The translations under genes were made by a program, and so were the position numbers. From contig NZ_JBAMME010000376.1 of the NCBI RefSeq assembly GCF_039793925.1, positions 7,244 to 71,243 of the forward strand: 64,000 bases of DNA. Reading direction: 5' to 3'. Shown piece after piece: positions 27,632-36,040 of this stretch; the first letter of the stretch is position 1, and every line of letters begins with the position of its first letter. This stretch comes from Thermogutta sp039793925 (GTDB lineage: Bacteria > Planctomycetota > Planctomycetia > Pirellulales > Thermoguttaceae). The notes below the pieces were generated by a model. That model was given only the letters and a program-made list of their open reading frames with translations. It did not search any database and was not told the DNA's origin.

Positions 27632-29071
27632 ATGCGAGCTTTCTGCGTGCTTCTGCTACTGGGACTGGCCACTTGGTTGTGTTGTCCTATTGATCGGCCG
27701 TTATTGGCCCAAACTAGCGGAGCGGAAAAGCCGTTCCAGTCCTTATCGGTGGAGGAGCGATTGGAAATGCTCGCCCAGTCATCGCTTGCCCGCGATGATG
27801 AGGGGAAGATCACTTCAGCCAATTTGCGAGGAGAAACAGATCTTCTGTGGATGTGTCTTGCCGCCTTTCTGGTTTTCGCGATGCAAGCGGGTTTTGCCTG
27901 TGTGGAAATCGGTTTCACGCGGGCAAAGAATGCAGCCAATATTCTGATGAAGAACCTGCTCGATTTTTGTATGGGAAGTTTGCTGTTCTGGGCCATTGGT
28001 TTCGGGCTCATGTTTGGTAAGAGTAATGGGTTGTTCGGTACGACGCACTTCTTCTTTCATGGGGAAACGAGTTACGACTGGGGGTTTCTCATCTTTCAAA
28101 CAGTTTTTTGCGCGACGGCCGCCACAATTGTGAGCGGCGCTGTGGCAGAACGGATCCATTTCCACGCTTATCTCATCTATTCCGCTGTGATAAGCGCCCT
28201 GACGTATCCCATCTTTGGTAGTTGGGTTTGGGGATCGGCGTATCACGGAACAAGCTGGTTGGCGGACATGGGTTTCCACGATTTTGCCGGCTCCACGGTG
28301 GTGCACTCTATCGGGGGTTGGGCAGCCCTGGCCGGGGCTTTGGTGCTTGGACCGCGTCTCGGTAAATACAGGGGAGGACGTGTGGTTCCGATCCCTGGTC
28401 ACAACATTCCGCTGGCCGGGCTGGGGGTGTTTATTCTCTGGCTGGGGTGGTTCGGATTTAATCCGGGGAGTACGCTGAGCGTTGGCGGTGGGCATTTCGC
28501 ATACGTAGCCGTGACCACGAATTTCGCCGCTTCGGCCGGTGCTCTCGGCGCGCTATTTGTCTCGTGGGTGTGGTTTAAAAAGCCCGATCCCTCTTTCGCG
28601 CTCAACGGGGCGCTGGCGGGATTGGTCGCCATTACCGCCGGTTGCGATGTCATCCCAGCGCCGTATTCTATCCTCACTGGAGCGGTGGCTGGCGCCATCG
28701 TTGTGATTTCTGCGGTCTTTCTGGACCGATCGGGCCTGGATGACCCCGTGGGTGCGGTCTCTGTGCACGGCGTGTGTGGGGTCTGGGGTACGCTGGCGGT
28801 TGGACTCTTCGCTGGCGAAACGGGCCTTCTGGCCAGTGGTTCTGTGCACTCCCTACTCGTGCAATTACTGGGAGTTGTGGTGGCCTTCCTGTGGTCGTTT
28901 CTCACATCTTTGGTGTTGTTTTTGGGGATGAAATACACGGTGGGCCTGCGGGTCGAGCGCGAGACTGAGTTGCGAGGCCTGGATCTGACTGAGCATGGAT
29001 TGCTGGCCTATCCTGAGCAGTTTGTTCTCGAGACCGGACCTACAGAGGTGATTGGCAATCTGGGAAAATGA
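27632..29071 (+). CDS. amt: ammonium transporter Amt
   Basis: The 479-residue protein has a signal peptide (VLLLLGLATWLCC), an exported N-terminal segment and 11 membrane helices. The conduction residues are present: D217 and H225 in the DFAGSTVVHSIGG block and the second pore His, H379, in SVHGVCGVWG. The family signature GFACVEIGFTRAKN is also seen. It moves ammonium/ammonia into the cell as a trimer and is normally gated by a P-II protein; a glnB gene follows after 58 bases and would be its partner. ATG 27632 has an AGGAAAGG-type site; the frame extends to 27551 but those residues precede the signal peptide. Confidence 0.92.
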   Translation: MRAFCVLLLLGLATWLCCPIDRPLLAQTSGAEKPFQSLSVEERLEMLAQSSLARDDEGKITSANLRGETDLLWMCLAAFLVFAMQAGFACVEIGFTRAKNAANILMKNLLDFCMGSLLFWAIGFGLMFGKSNGLFGTTHFFFHGETSYDWGFLIFQTVFCATAATIVSGAVAERIHFHAYLIYSAVISALTYPIFGSWVWGSAYHGTSWLADMGFHDFAGSTVVHSIGGWAALAGALVLGPRLGKYRGGRVVPIPGHNIPLAGLGVFILWLGWFGFNPGSTLSVGGGHFAYVAVTTNFAASAGALGALFVSWVWFKKPDPSFALNGALAGLVAITAGCDVIPAPYSILTGAVAGAIVVISAVFLDRSGLDDPVGAVSVHGVCGVWGTLAVGLFAGETGLLASGSVHSLLVQLLGVVVAFLWSFLTSLVLFLGMKYTVGLRVERETELRGLDLTEHGLLAYPEQFVLETGPTEVIGNLGK

Positions 29072-29129
29072 TGTCGTTGACGCTGGATCCAAAAGCGGCA
29101 TCTTTGGCGCGTGAGGAGTTATTGCAGGT

Positions 29130-29471
29130 ATGAAAAAGATAGAAGCGATCATCCGACACTTCAAGCTTGAAGATGTGAAAGCAGCCCTCACCAAAGAAGG
29201 AATCCAGGGCATGACGGTTACGGAAGTCCGGGGGTTTGGGCGTCAGAAGGGCCACACCGAGATCTACCGTGGGGCGGAATACAGTGTTGATCTTGTCCCC
29301 AAAGTCAAGATCGAAGTGGTGGTGCCGGACATGGATTTAGACAGGGTGATCGATACCATCATTCAATCGGCTTACACGGGTCAAGTTGGTGACGGTAAGA
29401 TTTTTGTGAGCGAAATCACGCAGGCGGTCCGGATTCGGACTCGAGAGACTGGTGACCAGGCACTCAAATGA
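29130..29471 (+). CDS. glnB: nitrogen regulatory protein P-II
   Basis: The 113-residue protein is a canonical P-II signal transducer: MKKIEAIIRHFKLEDVKAAL, the T-loop GRQKGHTEIYRGAEY with the uridylylation site Tyr51, the B-loop TGQVGDGKIFV and a C-loop with RIRTRE. It binds ATP/ADP and 2-oxoglutarate as a trimer and reports nitrogen status to Amt and other targets. The gene lies 58 bases after amt (GlnK-like context) and about 170 bases before glnD, the enzyme that would modify Tyr51. AGGAG about 13 bases upstream, plus GCAGG nearer, supports ATG 29130. Confidence 0.95.
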   Translation: MKKIEAIIRHFKLEDVKAALTKEGIQGMTVTEVRGFGRQKGHTEIYRGAEYSVDLVPKVKIEVVVPDMDLDRVIDTIIQSAYTGQVGDGKIFVSEITQAVRIRTRETGDQALK

Positions 29472-29596
29472 GTTTCCCTGCTGGGAGGTCTGCTCGACGA
29501 AACCTGCGAAATCCCCGCAAGGAATGGCGGGTTGTCGCCGTGTAAAGCTTGTAAAAAGAGTCAGATCGGTTGTCACGTCATTCCTGAGAGGGTCCA

Positions 29597-29647
29597 ATGA
29601 AAAGAGTGAAGGATTGTCGCCTGCGGTATAGCGGCTCTCTCCCGTGA
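29597..29647 (+). CDS. possible 16-residue upstream ORF coupled to glnD
   Basis: An ATG preceded by GAGAGGG opens a 17-codon frame (MKRVKDCRLRYSGSLP) whose TGA overlaps the GTG start of glnD as GTGA. glnD itself has no clear Shine-Dalgarno, so translation could be delivered by termination-reinitiation from this short frame. It is strongly basic with no protein-family match. It may be chance; the arrangement is what is seen, the coupling is inference. Confidence 0.25.
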   Translation: MKRVKDCRLRYSGSLP

Positions 29648-32222
29648 TTCATCCACTTATCGCGCAAGTCCGTGAACAGCTATGGAACGACACACTATCG
29701 ATAGCAAGTGAATGCTTGAATCGAACATCAGGTGTGTCGGTGGGACGCCGTTTGGCTGCGTTGTGGGACAGCATCATCACGAAAATGTGGGCCCACGAAA
29801 TGGAGGAGGCCGGCGCCGACGAAAAATCCACAGGCAGCTATGCGCTATTGGCTCTGGGAGGATTCGGCCGGAGTATTGTCGCGCCCTATTCGGATATTGA
29901 CCTTCTGCTCTTCACGCCGGGTCGCGCCTCGCCTGTTCTCCGCGCTGTGTCTGCCGGGTTCTACCGAGACATGTTCGACCTTGGTTGGCAGCTCGGGTTT
30001 TCTACGCACACAAACAGAACCGTTATGCGCCACATTTTGAAAGATCCGCAGTTTCTCACAGGCGTGCTCCAGGCCCGATTGCTCTGTGGAGATCTCGACG
30101 TTTTCAGAAACTTTCACCAATTGCTGGAACGAACCGTGCGGCGATACGGGGAGCGACTTCTCGGAGATGTGATTCTGGCACGAGATTCTGAACGGGAACG
30201 ATACGGCGAGACGGTATATATCCTTCAACCAAATGTCAAGCGTTCGCCCGGAGGTATTCGCGATGTGCAACTCATTCACTGGATTCAGCGGTTTGCGGAA
30301 CTCGGAGTCGAGCTTTCCGGCTGGTCCACGTTGGAACCCGAAGATGCAGCGGCCCTGAGCGAGGCGGAGGACTTTCTCTGGGCTGTTCGCCAGTGGCTCC
30401 ACTGGCGTGCAGGGAGAGTTCATGACGTTCTCACGCGAAGCGATCAGTGGCAACTAGCAACAACGTGGGGCTATTCCGGGGAACACAACCTTCTCCCCGC
30501 AGAAGTTTTCATGCGGGACTATTTTCGCAAGACCGAGCATGTGTTCGTCGTAGCCCAGCGTTTTTCCGAATGTGCCAGGTCGCCTCATCGAAAGCGGAAC
30601 TTTTTCGTGACCAGGCTTCACAATGCCTATCTTATTGAGCGTGGTGACTGTCTGGCAATCACTTCGGGGGGCCAGGTGGCGCTTGCCCGGGGATGGGGAC
30701 TGCTTTTGGAATTCTTGGAAACCAGCCAGCAACTGAATCGGCCGTTGGACTGGACAGTCTGGGACAGTATTCGTCGCCATATGTCTGATCTGAGCGGCCC
30801 AATCCCCCCAGAGATTTTCCGACGCTTTGCGGCACTTTTTGAATCCCCCAATCAGCTTGCCCATCTCCTGCGAGGACTCCACAAGGTGCGATTACTTGAG
30901 CGGTTTCTTCCCGTGTTCGAACATGCGCGGGGCCTCCTCCAGTTCAATCAGTACCATCACTATACGGTGGATGAACACAGTCTCCGGGCGGTGGAAGCAG
31001 CCACCTCCCTGACGGATGCCCCAGGCTTATTAGGAGATACCTACCGCCGGATTGCCCAGAAGAAAATCCTCCACCTCGCGTTGCTTCTTCATGATTTGGG
31101 CAAAGGATTAGGACCCGATCATTGCGAAGTCGGACGCGAGATTNNNNNNNNNNCACGCGTCTGGGGCTTTCTGAGGAGGAGCGGGAGGTCCTGGAGTATC
31201 TGGTTGGCTCTCACCTGAGAATGAATCATCTCGCCCTGCGCCGCGACATCAGTGATGAACAGCTTGTTATCCAGTTTGCCACGGAAGTGGGATCACCCGA
31301 GATTCTCCAGATGATGTACGTGCTTACGGCCGCGGACCTTATGGCCGTGTCTCCGGACAATTGGACGGCCTGGAAGGCGGATCTCCTGGCGGAGCTATTC
31401 CAGAGAACCGCCCGGTACATCTCCGACTCGGGTGACATCATTCTTCGGGAAAATGATCTGGAAGACCGTCGTCGGGCGGTTGCCCGCGCATTGGGTGAAG
31501 ATGCCCATTCGCCGTTTTTCATCCGGCAACTATCGGAATTGCCAGGGGGGCTTCTTCTCGCTGAAGACGTGGCGAGCATCGTCTCCGATTTGCGATGGTT
31601 GGCATCGCTGGGCGAGACACCGGTCGATATTCGAGTCCAGTATCGTCCCGACAGCGACACCCTATTGTGGAACATTGCCACTCGGGAGAACGTGGCACGC
31701 GGCATTTTTCACAGACTCACGGGGGCGTTATCGAGCCAGGGGTTGGAGATCCTTGCCGCCCAGATTTACACGCTGGCAGACGGCTGGATTTTGGATAAGT
31801 ACATCGTCCGCGATCCGAATTTCCCGGGCGAGCCACCGGCAAAGCGCATTGATGACATTAATGAGGTTATCCGGCGGTCCCTGACCCAATCGGAATTTCA
31901 ACCGGTCTTCGTCCGGCGGTGGGAGGTGGGACGTCAGGCCTTAGCCGGTGTTCCTCCCGCCCGAGTTCGTGTCGAGTTCGACAATCACTCCCATTCTGAA
32001 TTCACGATCATTGAGATTTTCGCCAACGACCGCCCGGGACTGCTCTACCACGTCTCGAGATTTCTCTACCAAGAAAAGTGTTTCATCTGGCGCGCGAAGA
32101 TCGGAACATTCCTCGACCAGGTGGTCGACGTTTTCTATGTCACTGATGAAGAGGGCCGAAAGATCACGTCCGCTGAAAAGCTGGGCCACATGCGGAATGG
32201 GCTACTGAAGGTGATCCAGTGA
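29644..32222 (+). CDS. glnD: bifunctional P-II uridylyltransferase/uridylyl-removing enzyme GlnD, interrupted by a scaffold gap
   Basis: The product modifies P-II at Tyr51. Domains in order are nucleotidyltransferase (GGFGRSIVAPYSDIDLLLF, with the SDxD metal motif), the helical GlnD linker, an HD uridylyl-removing domain (HHYTVDEHSL, LLHDLGKG), then two C-terminal ACT domains for glutamine sensing, the second beginning FTIIEIFANDRPGLLYHVSR. Ten N bases at 31144-31153 break the HD domain after GREI, and the reading frame changes across them, so this is a sequencing gap and not proof of a pseudogene. Start GTG 29644 has a poor ribosome site and overlaps a short upstream frame. The 6-base gap to the convergent PilZ-like gene holds no terminator. 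Confidence 0.9.
31144..31153. other. assembly gap (10 N) inside glnD
   Basis: Ten undetermined bases lie inside the HD domain of glnD. Upstream codons are in the frame of 29644; downstream codons continue one base after the gap in another frame, so the real missing length should be 2 modulo 3, not 10. Comparison with E. coli GlnD suggests about five missing residues, meaning about 14 bases. Confidence 0.9.
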
Positions 32223-32228
32223 TCACCA

Positions 32229-32732
32229 TCAGCCCGTTCTCGACGAGGAACTTGGCTTTTCAGATGCTCCGGGGCCTTCGCAGAGCGTCCAGCGAGAAAG
32301 GAATCGACACCCCACAAGGATCTTGGGGACCGGTTGCCCCAAATCCGGCAGGTCTTCTTCAAAGATATCTCCTGCCTCCTGGAGAACAATATCTCCATTG
32401 GGAAACAGGAGAACGGGGGCGTGATGGGCGACCTCGGCGAGCACGTAAATCCTGTTCTGCGGGCACTTCAGCTCCACCACCAGTTTGCTAAACGGTGGAG
32501 GTTCATCAAGGAAGAACGCGATGCCACCCTTGTTGAGATCGAAGCAGCGAACGGTAATAAAATCACTTTCACGCGGAGGTTTGCCGACCCATGGGGCGAT
32601 GCGCTGCTCGGTATTGAATTCCATTCGGGGCCGAATCCGCCGTTCTTGAAGCGTACGCGCATCGGAGCGCAGCAGTATGCGGTGCACAAGCTCGTAGAAT
32701 CCCGCATCGCTTTGCGCTTCAAACGTTGGCAT
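32229..32732 (-). CDS. PilZ-domain-like protein
   Basis: The 167-residue soluble protein has a PilZ-like arrangement: an RxxxR-type stretch (RRIRPRMEF), then a beta-strand region and DLNKGGIAFFLDEPPPF, resembling the D/NxSxxG loop with Asn in place of Ser, followed by strands VVELKCP and YVLAEVAHHAPV. PilZ domains bind cyclic di-GMP; with the altered loop, binding is uncertain. ATG 32732 has GGGGAAAT upstream and is preferred to TTG 32780. It converges on glnD with 6 bases between stops. It may act in motility or envelope regulation, but no partner gene is adjacent. Confidence 0.5.
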   Translation of the reverse strand: MPTFEAQSDAGFYELVHRILLRSDARTLQERRIRPRMEFNTEQRIAPWVGKPPRESDFITVRCFDLNKGGIAFFLDEPPPFSKLVVELKCPQNRIYVLAEVAHHAPVLLFPNGDIVLQEAGDIFEEDLPDLGQPVPKILVGCRFLSRWTLCEGPGASEKPSSSSRTG

Positions 32733-32926
32733 CGCCGATTTCCCCGCAAACACCTCTAACCGTTGGCAAGGGAGCGCCAAATGACTTTCGCCCCGAAACT
32801 TTGCCGGGGGTACCTCTCACCATTGTCTAGCTTACGGTGCAGCGCAAGTCAAAAATCTTCCTAAAATAGGATGGAAATCCCGGAGACCGGCCATGCCTGT
32901 TATGCGTCAAACGGTTTTCTGTAGCC

Positions 32927-33799
32927 TCAGCTAGAAGCGCGCGAAGTGTGAAAGAGAGATCGCAAGTAGCGAGCATTCTCGCGGTAGCAATCGACGATGG
33001 GGCGCCCTTTGACAGTGGCCGCCTCCAGGATTAGCCAGTCTTTGTAGCCGATTTCCTCGAGGACGTCACGCACTTTCCGAAAGTCGATGGGACCTTGTCC
33101 AATGAGATGGTCGTACTCCTTGGTGTGTACCTGGCAAATGCGTTCCCGACCGAGTCGGCGTAATTCCTCGAAAATGTCATAACCTGCATAATGCATATTC
33201 GCGACATCATAGTAAACCTGGACGGCCGGTGACCCCACGGCATCCAGGATTTTGAGGTGGTCATCCACGTTGAGCATGCTCTCGATGCCGAGGACGACTC
33301 CTGCTTTCTCGGCTTTAGGAGCCAATCGTTTCAGTCTTCGAATCACTTCTGCCTGCAGGTCGGGTCGGTTCCGAATGTCACCTTTACCGAAGAAGGCCAG
33401 AAGCACGATTTTCTGGCCCATGGCGGCCATCACATCGATGCAATCTGACACCCATTCTTCCGTTCGTGGGTCACTGGCGAACGGCACATTGTTGAGGATT
33501 CCCATCGCCAGGGATGCGATTTTCACGCCAGTTTGCTGAGCCGCCTCTTCATATTGCTGGCGGACCTCCGGCTTGCGGAGATCGAATTCTTCACCGGGGG
33601 CTCCAAAACTGACCTGGACACCGTCCAGACCAATCTCTTTGGCAACCTCAAATGCGCGCGGCGTTTGACACGCCCCCAGGGACCAATCGCACGCTCCGAT
33701 TGGATAAGCTTGCGAGGATTCCGCAAATGCCCCTCGGTCGGCGAACCGCCAGGCCAGGGCCCCGCACAAACCGAGCATCAAACGACGTGAAATCCGCAT
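32927..33799 (-). CDS. Tat-exported sugar phosphate isomerase/epimerase family TIM-barrel protein
   Basis: The 290-residue protein begins with a twin-arginine type signal (ISRRLMLGLCGALAW) and continues as an AP-endonuclease-2-like TIM barrel: GLDGVQVSFG, GIESMLNVDDHLKILDAV, VQVYYDVANMHYAGYD and the C-terminal VHTKEYD, which carry the usual metal-binding Glu, Asp and His residues. Planctomycetes have many such exported isomerase/epimerase-like proteins, often linked to Gfo/Idh oxidoreductases; substrates are unknown. ATG 33799, with AAAGGGTCT upstream, is preferred over ATG 33844. It is divergent from the cimA leader region. Confidence 0.82.
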   Translation of the reverse strand: MRISRRLMLGLCGALAWRFADRGAFAESSQAYPIGACDWSLGACQTPRAFEVAKEIGLDGVQVSFGAPGEEFDLRKPEVRQQYEEAAQQTGVKIASLAMGILNNVPFASDPRTEEWVSDCIDVMAAMGQKIVLLAFFGKGDIRNRPDLQAEVIRRLKRLAPKAEKAGVVLGIESMLNVDDHLKILDAVGSPAVQVYYDVANMHYAGYDIFEELRRLGRERICQVHTKEYDHLIGQGPIDFRKVRDVLEEIGYKDWLILEAATVKGRPIVDCYRENARYLRSLFHTSRASS

Positions 33800-34088
33800 C
33801 GTGAGACCCTTTCGAATGGAGTGAAATAACGGTTTTCCTATCATCAGTGTTTTGATGCGTGAATCAGTCTAACGCGACCCAAGCCCCAGGACTAGCGGGT
33901 CTGAGTGTGCGCTTGAAAAAGAACTCTCGTACCGAATTCTTATTCCGCCGAGTTGCCCCAATTGGCTGTCCACTGGGCCGAATTCGTTGAACCTCAGCCA
34001 GGGCCGTTGACTCGGGGTGGCGATGGGCCAGTGGCTTTTCGGTCTCTTGAACCCGCAAGCTTTTGTGGAAAAACCTAAGCCGGACAAC
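33800..34088. other. intergenic region upstream of the cimA leader
   Basis: This 289-base spacer between the isomerase gene and the cimA promoter contains no gene I can support. It must hold the promoter of the minus-strand isomerase gene. The short minus-strand frames have no family features. Confidence 0.5.
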
Positions 34089-34116
34089 TTGCCGCGTCTT
34101 CGCGATGGGCTATACT
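34089..34116 (+). promoter_or_regulatory. probable housekeeping-sigma promoter of the cimA leader
   Basis: TTGCCG (34089-34094) and TATACT (34111-34116) are separated by 16 bases. Transcription would begin near 34123, eleven bases before the AGGAG of the leader peptide. The -10 is close to consensus; the -35 matches in its first three bases. Confidence 0.55.
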
Positions 34117-34147
34117 TAAAAAGTTAGCACACCAGGAGTTGGAAACC

Positions 34148-34240
34148 GTGTCTGCGATCCTGCCCCTCTCAGCCGCCGATAATCTCGCTCGCGACGTTGT
34201 GACCGTCGCTGGTCGGATTATTGGCATTATTATTGGCTGA
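34148..34240 (+). CDS. Ile/Val/Leu-rich leader peptide of the cimA attenuator (30 residues)
   Basis: GTG 34148 has a textbook AGGAG at 34134-34138 and opens a 30-codon frame ending TGA 34238-34240. It encodes 6 Ile, 3 internal Val and 3 Leu; the last eight residues are RIIGIIIG with five ATT codons, preceded by a Val-Val-Thr-Val stretch. Such clusters of control codons just before an intrinsic terminator are the hallmark of ilv/leu-type transcription attenuation. A perfect 6-bp hairpin GCGACG/CGTCGC (34191-34209) encloses the Val codons. Stalling at scarce Ile-tRNA or Val-tRNA would favour antitermination into cimA. The peptide itself is not expected to have another function. Confidence 0.8.
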   Translation: MSAILPLSAADNLARDVVTVAGRIIGIIIG

Positions 34241-34243
34241 GCA

Positions 34244-34297
34244 GGGGGACCGTGGGCCGGTAAATTTTTAGTAGCATCCCGAAGCCCTGAGGTCCCC
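34244..34297 (+). promoter_or_regulatory. candidate antiterminator pairing in the cimA leader
   Basis: GGGGACC (34245-34251) is perfectly complementary to GGTCCCC (34291-34297). This pairing uses the last bases of the terminator's 5' arm and its loop, so it excludes the terminator. It starts only a few bases after the leader stop codon, where a ribosome finishing the peptide would cover it. The competing role is inferred from pairing rules only. Confidence 0.5.
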
Positions 34298-34315
34298 AAA
34301 AACCTCGGGGCTTTT
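34282..34315 (+). terminator. intrinsic terminator / attenuator upstream of cimA
   Basis: AAGCCCTGAGGT (34282-34293) pairs with ACCTCGGGGCTT (34302-34313), a 12-bp stem with one G-U pair and an 8-base loop, followed by TTTTCGCTTTT. It lies 42 bases after the leader stop and about 110 bases before the cimA start, so it must terminate before the structural genes unless disrupted. Confidence 0.82.
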
Positions 34316-34426
34316 CGCTTTTGCCGCCCAATGGAGAAGTGACGGCCGGCTGTGAGATCTTGTTAAAAGTCCTTTTACCGTCCGTTTTGAACGAAGCCAA
34401 TCATCGCACAAACGAGGAGAAACCTT

Positions 34427-36040
34427 ATGCGGAGGATCGAGATCTATGACACGACACTCCGGGATGGGGCGCAGGGGGAAGGCGTGAGCTTCTCGGCTTA
34501 TGACAAGCTTCTGTTGACGCGACGCCTGAACGAACTGGGGTTCGACTACATTGAAGGAGGCTATCCGGCTTCAAACGACAAGGACTTTGAATACTTCCAG
34601 AAGGTGGCACAAATCCCTCTGGACAGGGCGACCGTGGTGGCTTTCGGGATGACCAGGCGAAAAGGTCTCGACGTTGCCCAAGATCCGGGAATCAAGTCCC
34701 TTCTCGAGGCGGGTACGAAAGTGGTCACAATCGTGGGAAAGGCTTCAGCGTTTCAGGCTGAGCAGGTCCTCCGGACCACGCGCGAAGAGAACCTCGCAAT
34801 GATTACCGATACGATCAGTTATGTTCGTGGGCAGGGTCGGGATGTCATCTTCGATGCTGAGCACTTTTTCGATGGCTACAAATACGATAGCGAATACGCC
34901 CTGACCGCAGTGCGACTGGCCGCCGAAGCGGGGGCCAAAATGGTCGTGCTGTGTGACACGAACGGAGGCAGTATGCCCGACGAGGTGGCGGAAATCACAA
35001 GGAAGGTGGTGGGACTTCTGCCGGTTCCGGTAGGAATTCACTGCCACAATGATTGCGATGTGGCGGTCGCCAATTCCCTTGCTGCCGTCGACGCGGGAGC
35101 AAGCCAGGTGCAAGGGACGATCAATGGGTTCGGGGAGCGGTGCGGAAATGCCGACCTGATTTCAGTTATTGCCAATCTGCGGCTAAAAAAAGGCTACGAG
35201 GTGCTAACACCCGACGCTCTTCGGCATCTGACAGCCCTCTCCCGATTCGTTTATGAGATGGTCAATATGCCCTACCGGAACAATCAGCCCTATGTCGGAC
35301 GGAGCGCATTCGCCCATAAAGGGGGGATGCACGTCAGTGGCGTCGCTCGGGTGCCGCAGAGTTATGAGCATATCGACCCGGAATTGGTGGGGAATGAGCG
35401 TAGGATTCTGGTCAGCGAGTTGTCGGGGCGGTCAAACATTATGGCAGCTACGGCAAAATTGAATATTCAGGCCGACCCGAAGGTATTGGAACGGATTTTG
35501 GCCAAGGTTGTGGCACGGGAACATGCCGGGTATCAGTACGAGGCCGCTCAGGGATCTTTTGACCTTTTGGTCAAACAGTGTCTCGGAACGTTCAAGCCGC
35601 ACTTTGAGCGGTTGGCCTATCGCGTTAACATCGAAACAGAGAGCGACGGTCGCATCGTGACCGAGGCGACTGTCAAAATTCGGGTCGGCAATGAAATCCG
35701 CCACGAGGTTGCCGAGGGCGACGGCCCGGTGAACGCTCTTGACGCAGCGATGCGAAAAGCGCTCAATGGAACGTTCCCCAATCTTGCAAAAATGCATTTG
35801 GTGGATTACAAGGTGCGGGTCATCAATTCAGAAGCGGGCACGGCCGCTGGTGTGCGAGTCATGATCGAGAGCCGCGATGAGACGGATTCCTGGGGCACCG
35901 TCGGGGTAAGCGAGAATATCATCGAGGCAAGTTGGATCGCTCTCGCCGATAGCTACGAGTACAAGCTCTGCAAGGACGAGGAACGAGAACAACAGGCAAG
36001 GGAAAAGGTCGAAAATGTCGGAGCAAGCCGCGAACGCTAA
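34427..36040 (+). CDS. cimA: (R)-citramalate synthase
   Basis: The 537-residue protein has the HMGL-like TIM barrel (YDTTLRDGAQGEGVSFS, the metal-site GIHCHNDCDVAVAN, GTINGFGERCGNADL, HKGGMHVSG) and a C-terminal LeuA-type allosteric domain. Overall pattern matches CimA more than LeuA: it starts directly with the barrel and contains EGGYPASNDKD. It condenses pyruvate and acetyl-CoA to citramalate, the entry to threonine-independent isoleucine synthesis. The preceding leader peptide and terminator show control by Ile/Val supply. GAGGAGA before ATG 34427 sets the start. Its last 26 bases overlap the start of valS, so the genes form one transcription unit. Confidence 0.9.
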   Translation: MRRIEIYDTTLRDGAQGEGVSFSAYDKLLLTRRLNELGFDYIEGGYPASNDKDFEYFQKVAQIPLDRATVVAFGMTRRKGLDVAQDPGIKSLLEAGTKVVTIVGKASAFQAEQVLRTTREENLAMITDTISYVRGQGRDVIFDAEHFFDGYKYDSEYALTAVRLAAEAGAKMVVLCDTNGGSMPDEVAEITRKVVGLLPVPVGIHCHNDCDVAVANSLAAVDAGASQVQGTINGFGERCGNADLISVIANLRLKKGYEVLTPDALRHLTALSRFVYEMVNMPYRNNQPYVGRSAFAHKGGMHVSGVARVPQSYEHIDPELVGNERRILVSELSGRSNIMAATAKLNIQADPKVLERILAKVVAREHAGYQYEAAQGSFDLLVKQCLGTFKPHFERLAYRVNIETESDGRIVTEATVKIRVGNEIRHEVAEGDGPVNALDAAMRKALNGTFPNLAKMHLVDYKVRVINSEAGTAAGVRVMIESRDETDSWGTVGVSENIIEASWIALADSYEYKLCKDEEREQQAREKVENVGASRER

